Shown here: one piece after another, positions 49,492 through 58,426 of the stretch
Position numbering within the stretch: the stretch's first letter is position 1
Layout: each line of letters starts with the position of its first letter
NCBI RefSeq assembly: GCF_030381805.1
Contig: NZ_JAUDRH010000015.1
Span: 194,522-258,521, forward strand
Source: Chlorogloeopsis sp. ULAP01
GTDB lineage: Bacteria > Cyanobacteriota > Cyanobacteriia > Cyanobacteriales > Nostocaceae
Reading direction: 5' to 3'
DNA: 64,000 nt
Notes under the pieces: model-generated
Database searches by the model: none
Seen by the model: the letters and a program-made list of their open reading frames with translations, nothing else
What the model was told of the DNA's origin: nothing
Program-made: the position numbers and the translations under genes

Positions 49492-50520
49492 TTAGCAACC
49501 AAAAAAAGCTTTAGCGGCATTGCAGTCTAATTGAATTTGTGTTTTTAAGGCTTCTAGATTAGGAAATTTTTGTTCCGGGCGTAAGAATTTTTCTAGCTGC
49601 ACAGTTAGCTTTTTACCATATAAGTCACCAAACCAATTGAAAAGATGTACTTCCACTGAGATTTGAGTACCATTTACCGTGGGGCGATTACCTATATTCA
49701 TTACACCTAAATAGCCATTTCCATCGAGTTCTAGAGTCTCATCAGTGATAAAGACACGCACAGCGTAAACACCTTGGAGGGGTAAAAACTTATCTTTGGG
49801 CAATTGTAGGTTGGCGGTGGGAAAGCCAATTGTTCTGCCAAGTTGTTGGCCTTTAACTACTGTACCGATGAGAGAGTACGGACGCCCCAATAGTTTGTTT
49901 GCGTATTGAAGATCGCCGCTACTGAGGGTCTGACGAATCAGTGAACTGCTAATGGGAGCCTCAGGAAAAACTTCCTCAGAACAACTTTCTAAGGGGACTA
50001 TGGTAACTGGAACGCCGTGCTTGGCAGCGATTACTTGCAAATCTTGAGCAGTACCAGTGCGTTTAGAACCAAAACGAAAATCTTGCCCAACACTAATTTG
50101 TACTGCTTGCAATTGCTCAATGAGAATTTTTTCTACAAATTCTTCGGGAGTCAAAGCGCATAACTCTTTGTCGAAAGGCAATAGTACCAGTTGTTCCACC
50201 CCAAGCGATCGCAATTGTTGGACTTTTTCATCTAGCGGCGTCAGCAAAGTACGGGGTTGACCGGTAAAAAACTCTTGTGGATGAGGATTAAAGGTGACAA
50301 CTGTCGAGTAGATGCGATCTTTGGATGTCACGGAGGGTGAAAATGTTTTTATGTCCCCACCTTCCCGTGTTCCTATGTCTTCCAAAATTGGTTGAATAAC
50401 CTGTCGATGACCGCGATGTACACCGTCAAATTTCCCAAGTGCCACAGCAGTTGGCACTAGAGCTAATTCGGTTGAAGAAGTAACCCACACAGAACACCCA
50501 TTTTGAGACAGATTTAGCAC
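49492..50520 (-). CDS. ribF: Bifunctional riboflavin kinase/FAD synthetase, with an extra loop
   Basis: 342 residues, a bit longer than the usual 310-320. The FAD synthetase part has VALGKFDGVHRGHRQVIQPI and TVVTFNPHPQEFFTGQPRTL. The riboflavin kinase part has GRTIGFPTANLQLPKDKFLP and VMNIGNRPTVNGTQ. It makes FMN and FAD. Residues about 46-70 (EDIGTREGGDIKTFSPSVTS and following) separate two conserved segments that are normally closer; the DNA there (50310-50385) contains GTGTTCC, GTCCCC and GTCACGG words like intergenic repeats. The frame is intact. Confidence 0.93.
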   Translation of the reverse strand: MLNLSQNGCSVWVTSSTELALVPTAVALGKFDGVHRGHRQVIQPILEDIGTREGGDIKTFSPSVTSKDRIYSTVVTFNPHPQEFFTGQPRTLLTPLDEKVQQLRSLGVEQLVLLPFDKELCALTPEEFVEKILIEQLQAVQISVGQDFRFGSKRTGTAQDLQVIAAKHGVPVTIVPLESCSEEVFPEAPISSSLIRQTLSSGDLQYANKLLGRPYSLIGTVVKGQQLGRTIGFPTANLQLPKDKFLPLQGVYAVRVFITDETLELDGNGYLGVMNIGNRPTVNGTQISVEVHLFNWFGDLYGKKLTVQLEKFLRPEQKFPNLEALKTQIQLDCNAAKAFFGC

Positions 50521-50766
50521 GTCGATTCTGGGATTTGAGGTTTGTTCGGCTTTTGGCCAACCCTACGGGAAGTTGCCCTGGCGGGTCTTGTGTCTAGCCT
50601 CAAAAGACCACTTTTAAGGTTGATTGTACTATCAGCTTTTGCCTAATAACTAACTTTGCAAAGCCAATAGCCAACTTTCACCAGACGTTTAGAAGTCATC
50701 CAAGCGTAGGGTAAGCCTCTGATCACCAATCTAATCTAAAATTTGTAATTGCTCCGAAAGTAAAAT
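50521..50766. other. Gap between ribF and MBL hydrolase genes
   Basis: 246 bases. GGCCAACCCTACGGGAAGTT and GCCCTGGCGGG near 50557-50587 look like GC-rich dispersed repeat DNA similar in style to 12480-12560. No gene seen. Confidence 0.45.
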
Positions 50767-51663
50767 CTATGCAAAAAACTTACTAACAGGAAAAGATTCT
50801 GATAAGCTAACTGAAATCGGAACCTGAAGCTCCATTCCTTCGCGTGCCATGATTGCACGAGGAAAGATTTGACGTGCTTCTTCTCCCACACGATCCAAAA
50901 AATCATCATCATGAGCTGGATCGTGGTGAAAAATTACCAAATTTTTAACATTAGCCGCTTTGGCAACCTTTACAGCTTCTTGCCATGTAGAATGTCCCCA
51001 ACCGATTTTTGGTCTAGTTGGTGAATGATATTCCTCGTCCGTGTAGGTGGAGTCGTAAATTAGAATGTCGGCATCACGAGCTAGTCGCAGAACATTTTCA
51101 TCTAACCTGTCGGGGAAATGTTCGGTATCGGTAACGTAAACAGCAGTGCCGCCACGCCAGGTAACTCGATATCCCACGGCTTCACCCGGATGGTTTAAAG
51201 GTGCTGTCTCAACGGTGATGTCATCGATTTGGATGGATTGGCCTGGTATGACGTTACAAAAATCCAAATTTGCCTGCATGATTTGTAAAGGTACTGGAAA
51301 ATTTGGATGCAGCATCTGGTCATTAAGACGCTGTTCGACTGTGGAACCATCAGGAGCGATCGCGCCATAGATATGAAAAGTATTTCCTTTCACAAACCCC
51401 GGTGTAAAAAAAGGAAAACCCTGCATATGATCCCAATGGGAGTGGGTGAAAAATATATGAGCTTCTATCGGCATTTTGGACAATAAAGATTGCCCCAAAA
51501 CATGCAGCCCAGTACCACCATCAAAAATTAAATGTTTGCCGTCCACTTGCATCTCGACGCAAGAGGTATTACCTCCGTAACGGACGGTGCTAGGCCCAGG
51601 GCAGGGGATACTGCCGCGAACGCCCCAAAAATGCACTTTAAATTGATTTTCTATCCTGGACAT
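50767..51663 (-). CDS. MBL-fold metal-dependent hydrolase
   Basis: 298 residues. Metal ligands in FFTHSHWDHMQGFPFF (HxHxDH), VTDTEHF and IFHHDPAHDDD. The N-terminal FWGVRGSIPCPGPSTVRYGG is typical of a phosphodiesterase-like or RNase Z-related MBL subfamily. Substrate unknown. No neighbour indicates its pathway. Confidence 0.87.
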   Translation of the reverse strand: MSRIENQFKVHFWGVRGSIPCPGPSTVRYGGNTSCVEMQVDGKHLIFDGGTGLHVLGQSLLSKMPIEAHIFFTHSHWDHMQGFPFFTPGFVKGNTFHIYGAIAPDGSTVEQRLNDQMLHPNFPVPLQIMQANLDFCNVIPGQSIQIDDITVETAPLNHPGEAVGYRVTWRGGTAVYVTDTEHFPDRLDENVLRLARDADILIYDSTYTDEEYHSPTRPKIGWGHSTWQEAVKVAKAANVKNLVIFHHDPAHDDDFLDRVGEEARQIFPRAIMAREGMELQVPISVSLSESFPVSKFFA

Positions 51664-51947
51664 GGGTGTTGGCTTGCAAAGATTGAGCGGGCGAGCAATA
51701 TAAAGATGTTACTTAACTGGTAACGTTTATGCTGTCTCACCATTGTTGGCAGATTGTTACTCTACTGGTAACTCATTATACTTTTCTCTAGCCGAATTTA
51801 CTCAATTTAAGTAAGACATCCAAAGAACTTGATTGAAAGTTTTTGGCTTTCTTATAGGGTCAATGGTCAGTGATTTTCTACGTTATAACTTATATTTATT
51901 TGTAATGCATTTAACTCAGTTATTACGGTAATTATTCTTGCCATACC
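51664..51947. other. Intergenic region between MBL hydrolase and surE
   Basis: 284 A/T-rich bases. No gene or repeat of note. Confidence 0.45.
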
Positions 51948-52745
51948 TTACGGAAAGGTAAAATTCCATTGAGATAAATCATGCAACCCTGTTACGTAGG
52001 TGAGATTATATTGCAATGGAGTTATACTAATGTAGTTTTTGCGGATGATGTGTACATCCATGGGTAAATTTTGAGGTAAATTTAGACCTGTTGGTGGTTC
52101 CACATCTTCTAAAACTTCTCCTGTTAACCAGTAATAAGTTTTACCACGTGGGTCAATTCGCTTGTCGAAAACATCTACGTAGCGTCGTACTCCTTGGCGG
52201 GTGATGGCAACTCCCGCAATTTCTTCCCACTTGACAGCAGGAATATTAACATTAAGCAACATCAAATCAGGAAGAGGCTTTTTCGCTATCTGTTCCACTA
52301 GAATATTGGCAAATTTAGCTGCGGGTTGAAAATCTTTGGACGAGAAACTAGCCAAACTCAGTGCCACACTGGGAATGCCTTCAATTAAGCCTTCCATTGC
52401 TGCGGAAACAGTACCAGAATAGAGAATTTCTGTTCCCAGGTTCGCACCTTGATTAATTCCAGAAAGAACTAAATCGGGAGGAGAGTCAAGCAAAGCCCAC
52501 AATGCCAATTTTACACAGTCAGAGGGAGTACCATCACAAGCCCAAGCTTTAACGGTGGGATGAAAAATCGACTCGACTATTTCGGCACGAATTGGTTGGT
52601 GTAGGGTTAATCCATGACCTGTGGCAGAACGTTCTCTGTCTGGACAAACTACGCTAACTTCATGTCCTGCTTGGGCTAAAGAGTTAGCGAGTGTCCGAAT
52701 ACCTAAAGCATAAATACCATCATCGTTACTAATCAGCAATTTCAT
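51948..52745 (-). CDS. surE: 5'-nucleotidase SurE
   Basis: 265 residues. The metal-binding Asp pair is in [20 protein letters not shown], the Ser/His segment in [17 protein letters not shown] and the Asn segment in [20 protein letters not shown]. It dephosphorylates 5'- and 3'-nucleotides and polyphosphate and is part of stress survival in many bacteria. It is divergent from pheS across about 300 bp of repeats. Confidence 0.95.
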   Translation of the reverse strand: MKLLISNDDGIYALGIRTLANSLAQAGHEVSVVCPDRERSATGHGLTLHQPIRAEIVESIFHPTVKAWACDGTPSDCVKLALWALLDSPPDLVLSGINQGANLGTEILYSGTVSAAMEGLIEGIPSVALSLASFSSKDFQPAAKFANILVEQIAKKPLPDLMLLNVNIPAVKWEEIAGVAITRQGVRRYVDVFDKRIDPRGKTYYWLTGEVLEDVEPPTGLNLPQNLPMDVHIIRKNYISITPLQYNLTYVTGLHDLSQWNFTFP

Positions 52746-52939
52746 GTTTCATTCGTAAATATAAATACTCACTAATCATTAAGTCATTAGTCAACGCTCA
52801 TGAATCAATTGTCAATGTTATGTGTCACAAGTACGGAATAAAAATATGCTTATCTACATCAATCACCTCTAAACTGATATTAGTGCGTTGGGTTTCAACC
52901 ATTGCCTTTGATGCACAATTGGCTTATTAATTAATTTGA

Positions 52940-53044
52940 TTAGTCTTTTGTCATTTGTCCTTTGTCATTAGTCCACAGTTAATGACCAATGGCTAATGAC
53001 CGATGACCGATGACCGATGACTATTGACTATTAACTATTGAGTA
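52940..53044. repeat. Short tandem repeats running into the pheS start
   Basis: CTAATGACCGATGACCGATG, then ACCGATGACTATTGACTATT, continuing to TTGAGTAATG. The heptamers reach the pheS ATG with no separate Shine-Dalgarno sequence visible. Confidence 0.8.
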
Positions 53045-54037
53045 ATGACAAGTAACTTAGAAGCTCAACTTTTGGCATTGCGAGAGGAAGGAGAAAAGGC
53101 GATCGCAGCTGCCGACACCCTAGAAAGCTTAGAAGAACTGAGAGTCAAGTATCTTGGCAAAAAAGGTAGCCTCTCAGTGCTTTTGGGCGGCATGGGCAAA
53201 CTTCCAGCAGAAGAACGACCAAAAATAGGGGCTGTTGCCAATACAGTTAAAGAAGCCTTGCAAACAAGCCTTGATCGGCAACATACAGCCTTGGAAGCAG
53301 CAAAAATTCAGGCACAGCTAGAAGCTGAAACTCTGGATGTGACAATGCCAGGAATTTACTATCCCCAAGGTCGAGTTCATCCGATTAATGGCATGATCGA
53401 CAAGGCGCTAGATATCTTTGTGGGTATGGGCTACACAGTGGCTTCTGGCCCAGAAATGGAAACAGATTACTATAATTTTGAGGCTCTAAATACTCCACCC
53501 GATCACCCTGCTCGCGATATGCAGGATACTTTCTACCTACCAGATGGCAATTTGCTGCGGACTCATACCTCGTCGGTACAAATTCGCTACATGGAAAACG
53601 AAGAACCACCGATCCGCATTGTTGCCCCTGGCAGAGTCTATCGGAGAGATAACGTAGATGCTACTCACGCGGCAGTTTTTCATCAAATCGAACTTTTGGC
53701 AATTGACGAGGGACTGACTTTTACCGACCTCAAAGGTACTATTAAGGTATTTTTGCAGGCAATGTTTGGTGAGTTACCGATTCGCTTCCGTGCTAGTTAT
53801 TTCCCGTTTACCGAACCATCTGCTGAGGTTGATTTGCAATGGAATGGTCGCTGGTTGGAAGTTATGGGTTGTGGTATGGTCGATCCAAATGTCTTAAAAG
53901 CTGTAGGTTACGATCCAGAAATTTATACAGGCTTTGCCGCCGGTTTTGGTGTGGAGCGCTTTGCAATGGTGCTACATCAGCTTGATGATATTCGGCGCGT
54001 GTATGCCAGCGATTTACGCTTTTTAAGGCAGTTTTAG
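53045..54037 (+). CDS. pheS: Phenylalanyl-tRNA synthetase alpha subunit
   Basis: 330 residues, standard. N-terminal coiled-coil for tRNA binding ([20 protein letters not shown]), then the class II core: motif 2 in [20 protein letters not shown], the segment [16 protein letters not shown], and motif 3 in [20 protein letters not shown]. It joins phenylalanine to tRNA-Phe together with PheT, which is not in this window (the genes are often unlinked in cyanobacteria). The start codon lies in a tandem repeat. Confidence 0.97.
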   Translation: MTSNLEAQLLALREEGEKAIAAADTLESLEELRVKYLGKKGSLSVLLGGMGKLPAEERPKIGAVANTVKEALQTSLDRQHTALEAAKIQAQLEAETLDVTMPGIYYPQGRVHPINGMIDKALDIFVGMGYTVASGPEMETDYYNFEALNTPPDHPARDMQDTFYLPDGNLLRTHTSSVQIRYMENEEPPIRIVAPGRVYRRDNVDATHAAVFHQIELLAIDEGLTFTDLKGTIKVFLQAMFGELPIRFRASYFPFTEPSAEVDLQWNGRWLEVMGCGMVDPNVLKAVGYDPEIYTGFAAGFGVERFAMVLHQLDDIRRVYASDLRFLRQF

Positions 54038-54139
54038 AAATCGACCACAGATGGACACAGATAAGCACAGATAAATCATCGGTGTGCATCTATGTTTATC
54101 GGTGGTCGTTATTACCATAAAATTGAATTTAGACGTGAA

Positions 54140-54195
54140 TATAGTCATTAGTCTTTAGCTAATGACTAAAGACCAAGGACTAATAACAAAGGATT
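54140..54195. repeat. Short tandem repeats between pheS and recQ
   Basis: GTCATTAGTCTTTAGCTAAT and GACTAAAGACCAAGGACTAA words near the convergent 3' ends. Confidence 0.6.
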
Positions 54196-55636
54196 ATTGA
54201 CAATTATCACAATGTCCGCAGCGCCAATTAGCTGCTTCTTTTTCAAAACCAAAAGCAGATAATAAAAATTGCCAACGGCACTGTTTGCTAGTGAGGTATT
54301 TATTCATCTGTGTAGCTGTTTGGAGTTGTGTAAGTGAGCTACTTTTCGGACTACTAACAATTGTGTAGTGGAAAGGGTCAATCCACTTTAGCTGACTGCA
54401 ACTGTGTAAGAGAGAAAGAGTAATAGCACCATCGGGAAATTGTCGGGCTACTGCATCTACTTCTCCTGTTTTTGGTAGTTTGTTGATAAATCGTCGTGCT
54501 TGTAGGTGTTGCGGTCGCACTTTTTCCTCAAAAAATTTCTGTCTTTGCTTATCTTGTGGATCTAACCACCCTGTCGGTTCACTGATTAACGTTAATGCTT
54601 GGGCTGGTTTACCATCCCTTCCGGCACGTCCTATTTCCTGCACGTATTCTGATAACAACAACGGTGCGTGAAAGTGAATTACCCAACGGCAATCTGGTTT
54701 ATTTATTCCCATGCCAAAGGCAGAGGTACAAACTACAAAAGGTATTTTTCCTCCTAACCAGTCACCTTCTACAGCGCGGCGTTCCTCAGCGCTCAGTCCC
54801 GCATGATAACTAGCTGTAGTATAACCCATTTCTTGCAGCCATATAGCTAAATTCTCACTATCTCGTCTGCTGCGAACGTAAACTAATCCCGTGGTTTGCT
54901 GTCTTTGTTGGATAAATTTTAATAATTTTTGCTTTCTGCCTCGTGGTGTCCAAACTATCTGGACTGTGGGGCTAAGATTGGAGCGATAAGGATTCAAACG
55001 GAAAATTGTTGGTTGGTGTAATTGTAAAGTTTCTTGAATGATTTTTTGGGCTAGGGGATCGGCGGTGGCAGTAAAGGCAGCTAGTACTATTTTTGTTCCT
55101 GGTGGTTTTAATTTTAGCAATGCTGGTCGCACTGCCCCAATTCTTCGATAAGCAGGTCGAAATGTCTCTCCCCACTGCACTAGGCAATGGGCTTCATCCA
55201 AAATTAAACCATTGATTACAAGTTGCGGCTGACATAATCTTTCCCACACGGGCTTGCTGAGTAAAGTTTCGGGCGATAAGTAGAGTAATCTTAGCTTTTG
55301 TTGTTCTAATGCCTTAAGAATTTGTCGCCGTTGGAAAGAAGACAATTCGCTGTGTAATAACTCTGCACTTAAATTGCGATCGCGTAGTTCTTGCACTTGG
55401 TTTTCCATCAATGCCACCAAGGGTGAAACTACCAAAGTTAGCCCTGTTTGTAATAAAGCTGGAAGTTGAAAGCAAATTGATTTGCCCCCACCCGTTGGCA
55501 TAATAATTAGTGCGTCTTTTTTCGCCAACAAACTGCGGATAATTTCTCCCTGTGGTGGACGAAAATCTTCGTAACCCCAGATTTTTTGAAATGCAGCCCG
55601 AACTTCATTCCAGGATGTAGGTGCAGAGTTATTCAT
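54194..55636 (-). CDS. recQ: RecQ-type DNA helicase, short form
   Basis: 480 residues. Motif I IMPTGGGKSICFQLPALLQT, motif II ILDEAHCLVQWGETFRPAYR, motif V FGMGINKPDCRWVIH and motif VI EYVQEIGRAGRDGKPA. The C-terminus has a zinc site of C...CGHCDNC (WRCGHCDNCQ). There is no HRDC domain and no wide winged-helix extension, so it is shorter than the 600-residue or longer E. coli type. It unwinds DNA in repair and recombination. It stands alone. Confidence 0.9.
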   Translation of the reverse strand: MNNSAPTSWNEVRAAFQKIWGYEDFRPPQGEIIRSLLAKKDALIIMPTGGGKSICFQLPALLQTGLTLVVSPLVALMENQVQELRDRNLSAELLHSELSSFQRRQILKALEQQKLRLLYLSPETLLSKPVWERLCQPQLVINGLILDEAHCLVQWGETFRPAYRRIGAVRPALLKLKPPGTKIVLAAFTATADPLAQKIIQETLQLHQPTIFRLNPYRSNLSPTVQIVWTPRGRKQKLLKFIQQRQQTTGLVYVRSRRDSENLAIWLQEMGYTTASYHAGLSAEERRAVEGDWLGGKIPFVVCTSAFGMGINKPDCRWVIHFHAPLLLSEYVQEIGRAGRDGKPAQALTLISEPTGWLDPQDKQRQKFFEEKVRPQHLQARRFINKLPKTGEVDAVARQFPDGAITLSLLHSCSQLKWIDPFHYTIVSSPKSSSLTQLQTATQMNKYLTSKQCRWQFLLSAFGFEKEAANWRCGHCDNCQ

Positions 55637-55815
55637 AAGTAGTAGTAGATGGGCTTGATTTTGAATATATCCTCTGCTGTTGAGTTACTGGTTCAGTAGT
55701 TTTATCAGTTATTTATATGTTTATAGGATTTTGATAAATGTATAAAAAGCGAGTATACTCTAGTGCGATCGCTTTTATTCAAATTTTTATTGAAGTTAAT
55801 TGCTTGGCTTTTTAA

Positions 55816-56349
55816 ATGAGTACAACTCATCCTGACTATCTATTCCAATCACTTCCATCTCATTACTTTTATCAGTTTATGTGTCACAGATTTAAAGTTC
55901 GTTTTGGTAAGCCAGAGAAAGGTAGTATAACTGTGGACATAAAAAGTATGGAACAGCAGCTATTATTCATAGCTTCTTCAATACCTTACAATTCATTTTT
56001 TGAACTTGTGGATGCACTTATAGTATTAATAAATGGTTATAGTCAAACAATTGTAAGATGGAATACTGAACCAATAGAATATGAATTTAATTTATCTAGA
56101 AATAATGATGAGATAACTTTAGAAGTTGTGAGATTTCCTGATAGTCGGAGAATTCAATCTCAAGGTGAAGTTGTATTTAGAATAAATGACTCATACGAAT
56201 TAATAGTGTTACCTTTCTGGCGTGCATTACGTCAGATGGAATTTTGTGACAATTTTGAAGAGCAATGGGGGCGAACATGGCCAAAGCGAGAAATGACGCT
56301 TCTAAACAAGCTGATTAAAGGGTTCAGGCGTTGTACTAATGAAGCGTAA
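55816..56349 (+). CDS. Orphan hypothetical protein
   Basis: 177 residues, A/T-rich codon use. HRFKVRFGKPEKGSITVDI, YNSFFELVDALIVLINGYSQ, then FWRALRQMEFCDNFEEQWGR. No motif recognised; no membrane helix. The region (55.8-58.4 kb) seems A/T-richer than the neighbouring housekeeping genes by eye. The frame is long and uninterrupted, so I think it is a real gene. Function not assignable. Confidence 0.6.
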   Translation: MSTTHPDYLFQSLPSHYFYQFMCHRFKVRFGKPEKGSITVDIKSMEQQLLFIASSIPYNSFFELVDALIVLINGYSQTIVRWNTEPIEYEFNLSRNNDEITLEVVRFPDSRRIQSQGEVVFRINDSYELIVLPFWRALRQMEFCDNFEEQWGRTWPKREMTLLNKLIKGFRRCTNEA

Positions 56350-56458
56350 TATATTTAAAGTGTCTGTAAATTATTATTTCCTCAAGATTTAAACTGTTCA
56401 TTTTACTATAAATTAGAATTATTTCTCATAAATCGTGATATAAAAATGCTACAACAAT

Positions 56459-56896
56459 ATGAAAGAAGAGTTACAGCATAAGTTTTATATCAGCACTGAT
56501 AAAACAAAATTAGATATAAGAATGATTCATGGTTTCTTAAAAGATTCCTATTGGGCTGAAAATATACCATTAGCGATTGTAGAAAAGGCAGTTCAAAATT
56601 CTTTATGTTTTGGACTGTATGAAAGCAACAAACAAGTTGGTTTTGCCAGAGTCATTACTGACTATGCAACTTCTGCGTTATTAAAAGATGTTTTCATATT
56701 AGAGCCTTATCGCGGACAGGGTTTAGGAAAATGGTTTGTTGAGTTTATTTTGGAATATCCAGAACTGCAAGACGTGCAAAGGTGGCTGTTAGGAACAAAG
56801 GATGCTCATGGGCTTTACCGTCGCTATGGTTTTAAAAATTTAACAGAACCAGAAAGAATTATGATGCGTTTAAATGTTCCTGCGTATCAGCACTAA
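56459..56896 (+). CDS. GNAT family N-acetyltransferase
   Basis: 145 residues. The acetyl-CoA site is in DVFILEPYRGQGLGKWFVEF, with a preceding ARVITDYATSALLKD strand and a C-terminal GTKDAHGLYRRYGFKNLTEP typical of GNAT proteins. Acceptor substrate unknown. A/T-rich like its neighbours. Confidence 0.88.
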   Translation: MKEELQHKFYISTDKTKLDIRMIHGFLKDSYWAENIPLAIVEKAVQNSLCFGLYESNKQVGFARVITDYATSALLKDVFILEPYRGQGLGKWFVEFILEYPELQDVQRWLLGTKDAHGLYRRYGFKNLTEPERIMMRLNVPAYQH

Positions 56897-57355
56897 GATA
56901 GGCGATCGCTAAAAGCATACAGCAGGTATTAGGTTCCTCTGTGGATTAATAAATCAGATTTCCACTTATTTAAAGAGATAATAGTGGGGAACAGGTTGAA
57001 ACTACACTTTTTCCATCGCCAGCTACTCCTAAGCGCTATAAGATTATTGGCGATCGCCTACATTTCAACTTGTCTGTTCTTGTTTTGTCGCCAGCATTAC
57101 CTGATATTTCAAGGTGCGCGATTCCTACGGCATAACGCACCCTACAATTAATTTATATTTATTCATATACGTCGAATTTCTCTTGCCCACTTACTTATTA
57201 ATTTTGACACTATTATTGTAGTAAAATTAAAAACTTTATTTAAAAGTCGTATTTATACTGATAACAAATATTGATTGGTTGGGAACACTAAATAAAAGAA
57301 GAGTATATTTATTACCTTCCTAAGTAGTGTCTTGATAGTAAGATTGCAATTAAAT
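56897..57355. other. Intergenic region with a possible gene remnant and a GGTGCG hairpin
   Basis: A plus-strand frame without start at about 56970-57130 reads FPSPATPKRYKIIGDRLHFN and then LSVLVLSPALPDISR, which looks coding but is not recognised. It is interrupted at 57114 by GGTGCG...CGCACC (57114-57141), a hairpin of the kind common in cyanobacterial intergenic repeats. A HIP1-like GCGATCGC lies at 57050. Nothing intact. Confidence 0.45.
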
Positions 57356-58426
57356 ATGCAATTAGAATTTGTTTTAATTCTTTTTATATGGCTTTACTTT
57401 TCAATTTTTTGCCATGAAATGGGACATTTTCTCACAGCTAAGATAGTAGGTTTTAATCCATATCTTGTTAAAATAGGAATGGGCAAAAAAATCTTGCAAT
57501 TCAAGCTATTTAGCTCTGTAATTGAGTTTGGAAGTATTCCTGGTGGCGGTATAACTTATATATCTAATTTAGAACTAAAATGGCTCAAGTCGAAACTTAT
57601 ACTTATGTATTTAGGTGGGCCAATTGTTAATTTTATTCTTTTTTTTGCACTCACAAAACTTTCTAACTACTATGATGGTGAAATTTTAGTTGATGTAAGT
57701 TTTGTAGAAATCATAAATTTTTTAGCTTATATAGAAATTTTACTATTTATTTTTAATATTTTACCGTTAGAAGCTAAACAGTATGGCATGAATGTTGGAA
57801 GTGATGGTAAACAAGTAATAGATGCTTTAACTAAAAGCAATCAGCAGTTTATTCAAAAACTATTAGGATTATCAAGATACACATCAAAACAAGATAATTC
57901 TTCAAATCAATTTTTCAACAATGATTTAAAAAGTTTACAGTTACTATTTAAAGCACAAGCTCAAATTAATAGACAAAATTTTGATGATGCAGTTGAATTA
58001 CTGGAGTTACTTTTAAATAATTCTCATTTTATAACAAGAGATAAAATTTATATTATCGACATTTTAGCTTCTATTGTGATAAATCATGGAGAAAATAAAT
58101 ATCTACAAAAAGCTGATAAATGGTCAGGAGAAGCACTTTTATTAGCTAATGATATCAAGACTGTGCAGGGAACGAGAGGTTCTATTCTGATAGAATTAGG
58201 TAGATATAATGAAGGTAAAGAAATGCTTTTACCTTTAACGGAAGCAGGCAATGATACTATCGATATAGTAGTTAGTTGTTGCTATATTGCTAAAGCAGAT
58301 TACTTTTTGGGTAATGAAGAGCAGGCAAAAAATTGGCTAAAAAAGGCTAAAAAAGTTGGCGCTGGTAGCCCAACTCTGCACCAAATTATATCAAGAATAC
58401 AAAGAGAAATTAATTGTTTTGTTTAG
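57356..58426 (+). CDS. M50-type membrane metallopeptidase with C-terminal TPR-like region
   Basis: 356 residues. The zinc motif is in SIFCHEMGHFLTAKIV (HExGH), the next helix ends LGGPIVNFILFFALT, and a later VGSDGKQVID supplies the third ligand (Asp) of a site-2-type protease. The first 190 residues are membrane-embedded with about four helices. The remainder is helical with TPR-like repeats (AQINRQNFDDAVELLELLLN, then WSGEALLLANDIK, then YFLGNEEQAKNWLKKAK). I do not recognise a named subfamily. The start at 57356 (MQLEFV) is preferred over a TTG at 57332. It ends inside the last codons of the convergent dapF-like gene (36-nt overlap). Confidence 0.8.
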   Translation: MQLEFVLILFIWLYFSIFCHEMGHFLTAKIVGFNPYLVKIGMGKKILQFKLFSSVIEFGSIPGGGITYISNLELKWLKSKLILMYLGGPIVNFILFFALTKLSNYYDGEILVDVSFVEIINFLAYIEILLFIFNILPLEAKQYGMNVGSDGKQVIDALTKSNQQFIQKLLGLSRYTSKQDNSSNQFFNNDLKSLQLLFKAQAQINRQNFDDAVELLELLLNNSHFITRDKIYIIDILASIVINHGENKYLQKADKWSGEALLLANDIKTVQGTRGSILIELGRYNEGKEMLLPLTEAGNDTIDIVVSCCYIAKADYFLGNEEQAKNWLKKAKKVGAGSPTLHQIISRIQREINCFV

